From Lichenostomus cassidix (taxonomy: Eukaryota > Chordata > Aves > Passeriformes > Meliphagidae): a stretch of 64,000 nucleotides of DNA. Below are positions 34,401 to 42,450 of this stretch, piece after piece; within the stretch, counting starts at the first letter, position 1, and every line of letters begins with the position of its first letter. The position numbers and the translations under genes were made by a program. The notes under the pieces were generated by a model that saw nothing but the letters and a program-made list of their open reading frames with translations, had not been told where the DNA came from and searched no databases. Location of the stretch: NCBI GenBank assembly GCA_008360975.2, contig VLJF02000046.1, positions 1 through 64,000 on the forward strand. Direction: 5' to 3'.

Positions 34401-37400
34401 CCCTCCAGTCTCCCCCAGTTCCCTCCAGTGTGCCCCAGTGTCTCCAGTCCCTCCCAGTACATCCCAGTTCCTTCCATTGCACCCCCCACAGTGTTCCCAA
34501 GTGTTCCCAGTGCACCCCAGTACCTTCTAGCCTCCTCAGTCCCCTCCAGTATGCTCCACAGTGTCCTCAGTCCCTCCAAGTGCAACACAGTTCCTCCCCA
34601 TCCCTTTCAGTACACTCCAGTTGATCCCAGGTCCCTTCTGTGTGCCTCCCACAGTGTCCCCACTCCCTCCCAGTAATGCCCCATCATCCCCCCACGTCAT
34701 CATTTATCCCCAGTGTGTCCCACTTCCACAAAACATATCCCTCGGTGCATCTCCCTTTACCCCAGTGTCTTTCCAGTCCCCTCCAGTCTCCCCAGGTATT
34801 CCCTGTATTGTCCAGAGTCCCTCCCAGGGTATTCTAGTCCTCCCCCATATTCCCAACCTCTCCCAGTTTGTCCCTGTTTCCCCCACCAGTACTTTCTAAT
34901 GCGTCCCAGTCCCACTCAAGAGTCCTTCCCAGTTTCTCCCAGCATGTCCCAGTCCCCCAGTGTCCCCACAGGAGACATGGGGATGTGAGGGGGCACGGGG
35001 ACACTGGGGACATGGGCACACATTGGAGATATGGGGGACATGGACTCCCCCTCCCACCTCTCATGACGCCTGACAGCATCATCATCCCCATTTTTTGGCC
35101 ACTTCAGGCCACTTTCCCCACTTTCCACATTTTATCTGTGAAAAACAGATCGCTGAGACCATCCTGACCCCTGACTGCTCCCAGTCCTGCACCTGCCGGG
35201 GGCCTGGAGGCCTCCAGTGCCGCCCCTTCACTTGTCCCTTCAGCCACACCTGCGGCCTCCGTGACGGCACCCGCGCCTGCATCGCACACCCAGGGCGCTG
35301 CACCCTGTCCCCTGCCACCCGCTTCGTCACCTTCGATGGCGTCACTGGGGCCACCCTGGCCGCTGGAATCTATGTGGTGGCCAGTGTGTGTGACCCCCAG
35401 GACTCCACGTGGTTCCGCCTGCTGGGGGACATCAGGGACGTTGGGGACCAGCCGACAGTAGTGGCACTTCACCTCTTCACGCGCTATGGCCTCGCCACCA
35501 TCCAGAGGGACAGGAAGGTCTGGGTAAGTTGTCACCACCCTGGGTGACACCACTGTGTTGTCACCCATTAAGATCCAAATATTAAGGTTCTTTGGAAATA
35601 CCTCTGCATGAATTAAGGTGCAAATGAGACCATATGAGAGTCAATAGTATGGGTTTTATTTAATAGTAAATATGAGAGAGAGAGAGGAAAAGAGAGAAAA
35701 GGAGAAGCAGGAAAAGAGGTGGGAGGGACAGAAAGAGGATGACAAAGACAGAATAAAGAAAATATCACCATCTGTGGATCCCAACGGTGTTGCATTGATC
35801 CTCTCCAGCTGGTCTTCTTGGTGGTGATGGTTTCCCCCGAAAAGCACAGAATGCCATGGGTTAATATACCTTCAGGCCAGGGGCAATGTCCAGGCATGTC
35901 CCCCCGGGGGAGGGGACAGTCTCTAGCAGCAGACTCTGCTTGCATCACGTGCACCCCTGTGGTGCAAGGCCTAGCATTTGGGGGGTCTTTGATGGATTGT
36001 GACTCCCCCTCAGCTCGTCTCACATGAAAATCCCATGGATGTGGCCTGTGGGGTTGGGGGTTCCACAGCTGGGTCAGTTTGTGTAATGGAGGATGTGTGT
36101 TTATTGCCTCTGACCAAAGGTTACGCCATGCACCCCAAAACTCCTCCTCCCCACCCCCACCCCACCTTTGCTGGGGAGGAGTCTGTGCAAACCTGGCTTC
36201 TGTGAGCTGTACTCTCTCACCACCCCAAACTCAGCCAGGGATGATTCTCAGAGCAGCTGGTGGGTTTGGCCTTTGTGGATGCATTCCTTTCCCTCAGCCT
36301 GAGATGACTGAACAATGGGTTTCCCTTTATCTAATCTCAGCAGTTTGACTCTCAGTCCAAAGTCCCAGTCAGGTATCTTCAGGGAGGCTTGTTTGATTGT
36401 AGCTTCTTTATACAGTTTTTGTTATAATGGGCAAAACTTTATATCAATGTTTGAGGCATGAGCTATTTCAGTCTCTGGTATCACCCTAAATGTCCTCCTG
36501 ACCTTCATTTTAACAAAAATGTCCATGATTTTTCCCTAGTTTCACGCCAGGAAAGAGTGCACCTGGGTTGTTCCATCCCACCACCACCTCCATGGGATGT
36601 TCTTACCTTAATTTTGCCCCAAACTCCTCTTTTCCCTCCCCAGTTTCCTGCCAGTGAAACACCTGTGTGGGTGATGGCCACTAAGAGACATCCATCAATT
36701 GACACACCCCATCATTTTGCCCAAAATTGCTCTTTTTACCCCCAGTTTCATGCCAGAGGACTACCTACATGGGTTGTCCCTCATCCCACCCCCACCACAC
36801 CTTGATGCGTCCCATCATTTTTCCACAAATTCCCTCTTTTGCACCCAGCTTCCTCCAACTCCCCCTGTATCGCCCCAAATCCCCCTTTTGCCCCTAATTC
36901 TGTGTTCTGCAGCTCAATGGGGTCCCCACCCCCCTCCCCGCGGAGCTCCCAGGACCGTTGACCATCACGGAGACGCGCACGACCCTCCGGATCAGCCGAA
37001 TCCCAGGATTCCTGGTGGAGCTGGGCGCCGCGGGGGTGACGGTGGAGGTGCCCAGGGAAGCGCGGGCGACGCTCTGTGGCCTCTGCGGCGACTACGACGG
37101 TGCCACCAGCAACGACCTGCGAGGGCCCGACGGGACAGTGACAGGCGACGCGCGGGCGCTGGCCGAGGCTTGGCGGGCGCCCGACTTCACCCAGGTGGGT
37201 GACACCAGGGGGACACTGAGGGGGGACTTTGGGGCATTCGGGTGTCTTGGGGGTGGCACTGGGGGGAAAAGTGCCAAAAAAGGGGGGGGAATAGCCTAAA
37301 AAAGAGGGAAAGAATCCCCCTGAAAAGGGGAAAGAAGCCCCAAAAGATGAAAAGAGAGCAAACAAGGGTGAAAAGGGCTCTCCAAAACAGAGAAAAGAGC

Positions 37401-38185
37401 CCTGAAAAGATGGGAAAAGAGACCAAAAAGAGGGGAAAGAGCTAAAACTGGGGAAGGAGCCCAAAATCGGGGAAATTATCACAAAATACAGGAAAAGAGA
37501 CCACAAAACAGTGAGAGAGCACAGAGGGGGGAAATCACCCCAGAAGATGGGAAAAGAGATCTATAAATGAGGAAAGGAGCCCAGATATGGGAGAAAAGAG
37601 CCCAAAGAAAGGGGAAAAAGAACTGAAACAAGTGGAAAGAGATCAGAAAAGAAAAGAGGAGGGGAAATGGTGAAAAGAACCCCCCAAATGAGATTAAAAG
37701 CTCAAAATGATGGGAAAAGACCCCAAAAATGGGTGAAGGACCCAAAAAGGGGGAGAGGGGAAAGTATTAAAATGGGAGAAAGAACCCAAAAAATTGGGGG
37801 AAAGAGCCAGAAAAAGCGGAAAGAAGCTCCAAAATATGGGAAAAGATATTTTCCCAGGGGAGGGGAGGGGAGGGGAACGGAGGGGAGGGGAGGGGAAGGG
37901 AGGGGAGGGGGGCCCAAAGAGAGATACACCAAAAAAGGGGAAAGAGCAGCCCAAAAGGAGGGGAGGGGGATGAGAAGCACAAAAAAGGGGGGAAAGAGCC
38001 CAAAAAGAGGGAAAAGTGAACAAAAAAATGGGAAGATCCTCCAAGAGTGGGAAAAGAGACAAAAGTAAAAGAGGGGAAAGAGTCCAAAAATGGGGAAAAA
38101 AAGACTAAAAAAGTGAGAAAAGGTCCTAAACTGGGGGAACTGCCCCCAAGTCCCCCTTGATTTTGCCTTTCTTTCCACCCAGTGA
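16435..38185 (+). CDS. FCGBP: FCGBP-like gene (IgGFc-binding protein family), complete, 20 coding exons, 2,946 aa
   Basis: Coding exons: 16435-16477, 19499-20707, 20792-21126, 21335-21905, 22274-22878, 23071-23641, 24289-24869, 25239-25806, 26021-26214, 26916-27057, 27611-27942, 28683-29262, 29658-30256, 30742-31306, 31780-32372, 32971-33463, 34035-34234, 35149-35523, 36913-37194, 38183-38185. Every junction is GT-AG and the frame stays open throughout. Order of domains: signal peptide, IgGFc-binding domain (about residues 20-417), then seven VWD units, most followed by C8 and TIL domains. FCGBP-family proteins are secreted with mucins and form large disulfide-rich assemblies; a mucus role here is inferred. 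Human FCGBP is longer, with more VWD units. Family assignment is firm; one-to-one orthology with mammalian FCGBP is not shown, because birds carry several FCGBP, tectorin and zonadhesin-like relatives. Confidence 0.9.
17700..19480. repeat. 1.8-kb extremely AT-rich block in intron 2
   Basis: The stretch is dominated by TATA, TAAT and ATTA runs with almost no GC-rich words, and is bounded sharply by the GC-rich IgGFc exon at 19499. A TTTA tetramer repeat lies at 17617-17637 just before it. It contains no open frame of note. Confidence 0.7.
19499..20707 (+). CDS. FCGBP: FCGBP-like exon 3: IgGFc-binding N-terminal domain
   Basis: One 1,209-base exon encodes about 400 residues. It opens with GREFLAVFPQND, the typical start of the IgGFc-binding domain after signal cleavage. 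It continues with beta-rich stretches such as VVAVSAKGYTMG and ends GYGFPGLCAT. In FCGBP this domain lies at the N-terminus before the VWD array and was named for IgG Fc binding; binding by this bird protein is untested. The domain is intact, without stops or frameshifts, and both flanking introns are phase 1. Confidence 0.88.
20792..21905 (+). CDS. FCGBP: FCGBP-like VWD module 1 (exons 4-5: VWD, C8)
   Basis: Exon 20792-21126 carries the first half of VWD (CWLAGGPHYRSFDGK, FMGTCAYTL). Exon 21335-21905 carries the second half with the CGMCGNNNGDPWDD motif and the C8 cysteine domain (GPFRRCHD, YVKNCIYDLC). The usual GDPH autocleavage motif reads GGPH here, so cleavage is not expected. The linking intron is phase 0 and the flanking introns are phase 1. 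Confidence 0.87.
22274..23641 (+). CDS. FCGBP: FCGBP-like VWD module 2 (exons 6-7: TIL, VWD, C8)
   Basis: Exon 22274-22878 holds a cysteine-rich TIL domain (LTCPPNSTYSTCGLACPPTC), a TIL-associated segment and the first half of VWD (FDGKKLIFQGTCVYL). Exon 23071-23641 holds the second half (FGLIVTYNW, CGLCGNYNG) and C8 (GPFGACHGHVDP). The GDPH position reads GATH, so the autocleavage motif is lost. The intron between 21906 and 22273 contains short repeats of an agaaagtccatgga type. Confidence 0.87.
24289..25806 (+). CDS. FCGBP: FCGBP-like VWD module 3 (exons 8-9: TIL, VWD, C8)
   Basis: Exon 24289-24869 carries TIL (CPSNSSYELCSHTCRHTC), its associated segment and the first half of VWD (CVATGDCTYVTFDG). 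Exon 25239-25806 carries the second half (FGLIVHYD, CGLCGNYNGQRDDD) and C8 (GPFGSCHHIIDP). GDPH has become GDCT, which both destroys the cleavage motif and adds a cysteine. The intron between exons 7 and 8 (647 bases) shows no recognisable element. Confidence 0.87.
25945..26010 (+). repeat. CR1 3' tail next to the exon 10 acceptor
   Basis: TTAAGGTCCCTTCCAACCCA followed by TCCATGATTCCATGA is the end of a CR1 element. It stops about ten bases before the acceptor AG of the TIL exon at 26021. Confidence 0.6.
26021..29262 (+). CDS. FCGBP: FCGBP-like VWD module 4 (exons 10-13: TIL, TIL-associated, VWD, C8)
   Basis: Here the unit is spread over four exons: TIL (26021-26214), TIL-associated segment (26916-27057), first half of VWD (27611-27942) and second half plus C8 (28683-29262). 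The intact autocleavage motif GDPH is encoded at 27712-27723 (WGDPHFRTFDG). The CGLCGN motif is RGLCGNFN, so one of the CXXC cysteines is gone. The acceptor of the last exon (CACCGGCAG, 28682) has a poor pyrimidine tract because a minisatellite fills the intron. Confidence 0.85.
26230..26890 (+). repeat. Pyrimidine-rich minisatellite in intron 10
   Basis: Variants of TTTTCCCTATTTTTATGCAT repeat through most of the intron on the plus strand, giving long artificial open frames. Confidence 0.6.
27200..27590 (+). repeat. TTTTCCCATGG minisatellite in intron 11
   Basis: Units of about 20-25 bases such as CCATGGTTTTTCCCAT repeat irregularly across the intron. Confidence 0.6.
28060..28650 (+). repeat. 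GGGAATAAAATGTTGGGATAT minisatellite in intron 12
   Basis: A unit of roughly 21-24 bases repeats about two dozen times with variation. Each unit holds an AATAAA word, so the intron contains many poly(A)-signal-like hexamers on the sense strand. Confidence 0.65.
29658..31306 (+). CDS. FCGBP: FCGBP-like VWD module 5 (exons 14-15: TIL, VWD, C8)
   Basis: Exon 29658-30256 carries TIL (CPENSHYEFCGNACPATC), the associated segment and the first half of VWD with an intact GDPH at 30029-30040 (ATGDPHYTTFDG). Exon 30742-31306 carries CGLCGNANGDPHDD and C8 (GPFAACHDVIDP). This is the most canonical module in the protein. The donor at 31307 (GTATGG) is weaker than its neighbours but is required by the frame. 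Confidence 0.87.
30380..30710 (+). repeat. GGTGGGTTTCAAGGTCATTC minisatellite in intron 14
   Basis: About ten degenerate units of 30 or so bases fill the intron between the two exons of VWD module 5. Confidence 0.6.
31400..31740 (+). repeat. GGGGTTTTGGGTGTCCATGG minisatellite in intron 15
   Basis: Degenerate units repeat over about 340 bases between modules 5 and 6. A related G- and T-rich pattern fills intron 16 (32390-32960). Confidence 0.55.
31780..33463 (+). CDS. FCGBP: FCGBP-like VWD module 6 (exons 16-17), degenerate
   Basis: Exon 31780-32372 has a normal TIL (CPPNQHYELCGPTCPPTC) but a short, acidic first half of VWD (STFDGHLGNFGGSC, then a Glu-rich stretch). Exon 32971-33463 has RGLCGNFNGDPDDDDPDGG and a shortened C8. 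The GDPH position reads GAGA and one CXXC cysteine is replaced by Arg. The second exon is far richer in GC than the earlier modules. The frame remains open, so this is divergence and not decay. Confidence 0.82.
34035..37194 (+). CDS. FCGBP: FCGBP-like VWD module 7 (exons 18-20), C-terminal and incomplete
   Basis: TIL is at 34035-34234, the TIL-associated segment plus first half of VWD at 35149-35523 (TRFVTFDGVTGATLA), and the second half at 36913-37194 (ARATLCGLCGDYDG). The module stops soon after the CXXC motif: there is no C8 or further TIL, and GDPH is lost. The acceptor at 35148 (GAAAAACAG) is weak. A solo LTR sits in the intron between exons 19 and 20, in the same intron as a sharply defined target duplication. 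Confidence 0.8.
34260..34980 (+). repeat. CCCAGTCCCTCCCAGT minisatellite in intron 18
   Basis: Short units ending in CCAGT fill about 700 bases of the intron. The family recurs downstream of the gene and at 52.7-53.9 kb. Confidence 0.6.
35566..36480 (-). mobile_element. Solo LTR, copy 1, in intron 19 of the FCGBP-like gene
   Basis: The 915-bp segment matches the LTRs at 39.2 and 41.5 kb along its whole length and is flanked by tcacc (35561-35565 and 36481-36485). Its terminal TG and CA have mutated to CA and TA. AATAAA and TATA-like words on the minus strand suggest minus orientation. No internal retroviral sequence remains. Confidence 0.8.
37270..38130 (+). repeat. Homopurine minisatellite with G4-prone core in the last intron
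   Basis: Roughly 850 bases are almost purely A and G on the plus strand, built of units like GGGGAAAAGAGCCCAAAA. At 37856-37912 the sequence becomes serial AGGGG runs, a likely G-quadruplex or triplex former. Confidence 0.65.
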
Positions 38186-38375
38186 TGTGGAAAATTGACA
38201 TTTTACCTGGGCGGCCGTGCCCCATCGCTGACGTCATCTTCAAACAGTCTCAGATCCGGAAAACCCGGATTTTTATAACCCCCAAAACTGTGCTTTCCCC
38301 CCCCCCCCAAAATAAAACCTGGGAGAAAACGCCGTTTGTGGGTGATCTGGAATAAAGTCCTGGGAATTCTGGGAA
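38183..38375 (+). other. FCGBP: FCGBP-like terminal exon: stop codon, 3' UTR and two poly(A) signals
   Basis: After the acceptor CCACCCAG (ending 38182) the first three bases are TGA, in frame with CAG of the previous exon, so this exon supplies only the stop codon. AATAAA signals occur at 38311-38316 and 38351-38356. They mark the likely gene end near 38,330-38,380. Confidence 0.7.
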
Positions 38376-38629
38376 AACAGGAGCGTGGGAATGTGCCTGG
38401 GGCAGCTGGGGGTGGGGAGGGCTGTCCCACCCTGTCCTGCCGCGGGCGGTTCCGTGTCTCCCCTTCCCCTGTCCCCCTCCCCCCCGTCGGTCAATATGTC
38501 CCAACGCCTGAGTCCCACGGTGGGGGGAGGGGCGGAGGGGCACCCGGATGTTTGGTGCCGGGGAGGGGCTTCCCGGACATCCGAGTCCCCCGGGGAGGTG
38601 GGTGCTATGGCAGACCTGGACGGTGCCCC

Positions 38630-39170
38630 TCACCAGTATTCCCAGTTCCTCCCAGTACACACCAGTATGCAACCCCCGGTCCCCTCCAGTGTGCCCCCAG
38701 TATCCCCAGTCCCTCCCAGTACAACCCAGTGCCCTTTCCCCGTCCCCAGTCTCTTGCAGCCTCTCTTAGCTGACCCCAGCATACCCCCATTGTCCCCAGT
38801 CCCTCCCAGTGCATTCCAGTCCTCCCCAGCTATTCCCCGTGGTGTTCCTAAATCCCTCCCGCTTTGTCTGAGCCCCCCTGCCCCTGCCAGTGCCTCCTAC
38901 TGCATCCCAGTGTCACTCAGTGTCCCCCCCCAGTGCCTGTTTAAGCCTTGCAGTGTCCCCTGGTACGTCTCAGCATCCCCCAGTGCCTCCCAGTCCCCCC
39001 CAGTGTCCTCCCCAACATCCACAGTGTCTCCACTAATGCCCAGTGCCTCCCAATGCATCCTAGTCACACTCAGTGCCCCCCCCCGTCCCCCCCAGCCTTC
39101 CCAGTGTCCGCCAGCACATCCCAACTCCAGTGTCCCCCCACAGTCCATCCCAGTCCCCCCCAGTTGTGGT
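38630..39170 (+). repeat. CCCAGT-type minisatellite downstream of the FCGBP-like gene
   Basis: Units such as CCCAGTCCCTCCCAGTACA recur over 540 bases. The same motif fills intron 18. Confidence 0.55.
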
Positions 39171-39214
39171 CTGGGCAGAGACGTAACTGCCTGAGGCCCT
39201 GGGAGGTGCCACCT

Positions 39215-40066
39215 TGTTATGATCCAAATATTAAGGTTCTTTAGAAAAACCCCTGCATGAATTAAGGTGCAAACAAGACCATATGCCAGTCATTAGTATG
39301 GGTTTTATTTAATAGTAAATATGAGAGAGAGAGAGGAAAAGAGAGAAAAGGAGAAGTAGGAAAGGAGGTGGGAGGGACAGAAAGAGGGTGACAGAGACAG
39401 AATAAAGAAAATATCACCATCTGTGGATCCCGTGATGTTGTGTTGATCCTCTCCAGCTGGTCTTGGTGGTGATGGTCCCCCCCAAAAGAACAGAATGCCA
39501 TGGGTTAATATACCCTCAGGCCAGGTGGCAATGCCCAGACATGTCCACCTGGGGGAGGGGACAGTCTCTAGCAGCAGACTCTGCTTGCATCACGTGCACC
39601 CCTGTGGTGCAAGGCCTAGTATCTGGGGGTCTTTGATGGATTGTGACTCTCCCTCAGCTCCTCTCACATGAAAATCCCATGGAGGTGGCCTGTGGGGTTG
39701 GGGGTTCCACAGCTGGGTCAGTTTGTGTAATGGAGGATGTGTGTTTATTGCCTCTGACCAGAGGTTACACCACACACCTGAAAACCTCCACTTCTCGGCT
39801 GGTGGAGAAAGTCTGTGTAAATTTGGCTTCTGTGAGATATGCTCTCCCCCACCCCAAATTCAGCCAGGGATGATTCTCAGCGCAGCTGGTGGGTTTGGCC
39901 TTTGTGGATGCATTCCTTTCCCTCAGCCTGAGATGACTGAACAATAGGGTTTCCCTTTATCTAATCAACAGTCTGACTTTCAGTCCAAAGTCCCAGTCTT
40001 CAGCGAGGCTTCTTTATAAAATTTTATATCAATGTTTGAGGCATGAACTATTTTCAGTCTCTGACA
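39215..40066 (-). mobile_element. Solo LTR, copy 2, between the two plus-strand genes
   Basis: The 852-bp segment runs from TGTTATGATCC to CTCTGACA and is flanked by cacct (39210-39214 and 40067-40071). It ends about 60 bases before the TATA-like box of the NIDO gene. Confidence 0.85.
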
Positions 40067-40179
40067 CACCTGGGGGTGTCTGATGTCATCCCCCCACCAC
40101 CCCCCCACCCTGTCCCCTCCCTGGGGATAAAATGGCTCCAGTCACAGCACTGGGATAGACTCAGACAATGGGAGTGCAG

Positions 40180-40450
40180 TGAGTAGGGACACTGGTGGGC
40201 ATGTAGGACATAGGGACATGTAGGACATGGGGACACATATGGGTCATGGTGGACACAGGGGGAACCGGGGAGACATGGGAGACATTAGGGAGGACATGTA
40301 GGACCAGGGGGGACATGGGGGGACATATGGAGGACAAGGGGACATGGGAGGTCATTAGGGCCATGTGGGACATTGGGGAAGACATGGAGGGGCATGGGGG
40401 GATATGGGGACATTGGGGACATGGGGACACGGTTGATGGGGGATGTCCTC
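40180..40450 (+). repeat. GGACATGGGGACA minisatellite in intron 1 of the NIDO gene
   Basis: Short degenerate units built of GGACATGGGG repeat through the first intron. Confidence 0.5.
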
Positions 40451-41531
40451 ACACTCCCCCAGGCCTGGACAGATGAAGGTCTCCCCCATCCTCCTCCTCC
40501 TCCTCCTCCTCCTCCTCCTCAGCCACGCAGAGGAGTGGGGAATCCGGGGGACATTGGGAACCCCTGTGGGACGTCCAGGTGAGTTAGGGGTCCCAGGCTT
40601 ATACTGGGGAGGTGCCAGCCCCATACTGGGAGGTTCTGGAGTGATACTGGGGGTCCTAAGCCCATAGTGGGAGGCCCCAGCTCCGTACTGGGACATCTCA
40701 GTCCCCTAGCAGCAGGCCCCAGGCCCACACTGGAGGTTCTGGGTTGACACTGGGGGTCCCTGACCCATATAGGAAGTCCCAGGCCCATACTGGAAGGTCC
40801 CAACTCCCTACTTGGAGGTCCCAGGTGCCACGGGGTGTGTCCCCCAGGTGTGTGACAGGTGTTTGTCCCCAGGTGGGGTCCTGTACCCCTTTGGGCCAGA
40901 GGTGGGGGATGAGGCCACCCTCCATGAGGACGACGGCACGAGCCCCGAGATCTTCCTGCAGGAAAACTTCTCCTTCTTTGGGCATGCCCACAGCTCGCTC
41001 CACGTGAGTCATGTGACTGGGGGACATGGGGGACGTGGCATTGGATAGGTGACACAAGTGGGGGGGGACACCAAGGGGAGACACCAAGGTGACAAGTTGG
41101 ATGGGGTCCCCAGAAATGGTGTCACCTCTTCCTCCTCCTCATCCTTGACCATCCGGTTGAGTGGGGACCCCTGGGACATTGGGGATACCTGTGGGACCCT
41201 CAGGTGGTCTTGGGGTCCCAAGCCCATAGTGGGAGGCTCTGGGATGACACCGGAGGTCCAAGGCGCATACTGGGACATTTTGGGTGACAGACTGGAGACA
41301 GGGGGTCATCACAGTTGGTGCCACCGTGGTTAAGGCCACCATGACAGTTATCCCACCATGGCTGGGATCCCCATGACTGGAGACACTGTACCTGGGACCA
41401 CCATGGAGGGTCACTGTGGTTGGTGCCACCATGGTTGGAACCCCCCAGGTGTGTCCAATGGGTGACCTTTGCGCACAGGTGAACAACAACGGTGTGGTGT
41501 CCTTTGGGATGATGGTCCCAGAGTTCACCCC

Positions 41532-42427
41532 TGTTATGATCCAATTATTAAGGTTCTTTAGAAAAACCTCTGCCCAAATTAAGGTGCAAACGAGACCATA
41601 TGAGAGTCAATAGTATGGGTTTTATTTGATAGTAAATATGAGAGAGAGAGAAGAAAAGAGAGAAAAGGAGAAGCAGGAAAAGAGGTGGGAGGGACAGAAA
41701 GAGGATGACAAAGACAGAATAAAGAAAATATCACCATCTGTGGATCCCAACGGTGTTGCATTGATCCTCTCCAGCTGGTCTTCTTGGTGGTGATGGTCCC
41801 CCCAAAAGCACAGAATGCCATGGGTTAATATACCCTCAGGCCAGGGGCAATGTCCAGGCATGTCCCCCCGGGGGAGGGGACAGTCTCTAGCAGCAGACTC
41901 TGCTTGCATCACGTGCACCCCTGTGGTGCAAGGCCTAGCATTTGGGGGGTCTTTGATGGATTGTGACTCCCCCTCAGCTCCTCTCACGAGAAAGTCCCAT
42001 GGATGTGGCCAGTGGGGTTGGGGGTTCCACAGCTGGGTCAGTTTGTGTAATGGAGGATGTGTGTTTATTGCCTCTGACCAGAGGTTACACAACGCACCCC
42101 AAACCTCCTCTTCACTTCTTGGCTGGGGGTGTCTGTGCAAACCTGGCTTCTGTAAGCTGTGCTCTCCCCCACCCCAAACTCAGCCAGGGATGATTCTCAG
42201 CGCTGCTGGTGGGTTTGGCCTTTGTGGATGCATTCCTTTCCCTCAGCCTGAGATGACTGAACAATGGGTTTCCCTTTATCTAATCTCAGCAGTTTGACTC
42301 AGTCCAAAGTCCCAGTCAGGTATCTTCAGGGATGCTTGTTTGATTGTAGCTTCTTTATACAGTTTTTGTTATAATGGGCAAAACTTTATATCAATGTTTG
42401 AGGCATGAACTATTTCAGTCTCTGACA
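41532..42427 (-). mobile_element. Solo LTR, copy 3, inserted in a NIDO coding exon
   Basis: The 896-bp segment runs from TGTTATGATCC to CTCTGACA and is flanked by acccc (41527-41531 and 42428-42432). Removing it and one copy of the duplication restores an open NIDO reading frame across the site. Confidence 0.88.
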
Positions 42428-42450
42428 ACCCCCCAGCCCTTCCCTACCAG

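Larger units (their letters stand above)
40126..42450 (+). pseudogene. NIDO-domain (alpha-tectorin-like) gene, 5' exons only, broken by retroelements
   Basis: A TATA-like GATAAAAT near 40126 precedes a non-coding exon ending at 40178 (GTGAGT). Exon 40463-40578 has an ATG at 40473 and a signal peptide of MKVSPI followed by ten leucines. Exon 40873-41003 encodes GGVLYPFGPEVGDEA and DDGTSPEIFLQENFSFFG. Exon 41479-41531 encodes VNNNGVVSFG. These are hallmarks of NIDO domains, as in tectorin and related extracellular proteins. A solo LTR (41532-42427) splits the third coding exon, whose continuation resumes at 42433-42450; a second ERV begins there and no later exon is visible. Either the gene is dead or its remainder lies elsewhere. 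The family assignment is good; no precise orthologue is claimed. Confidence 0.75.

Noticed and set aside
37667..38243. Frames of 130-160 codons on both strands
   Set aside because: They translate the homopurine minisatellite and have no independent support.
41622..42297. Open frames inside the solo LTRs
   Set aside because: The same frames recur in all three LTR copies and match no protein; LTRs of this length can hold chance frames.
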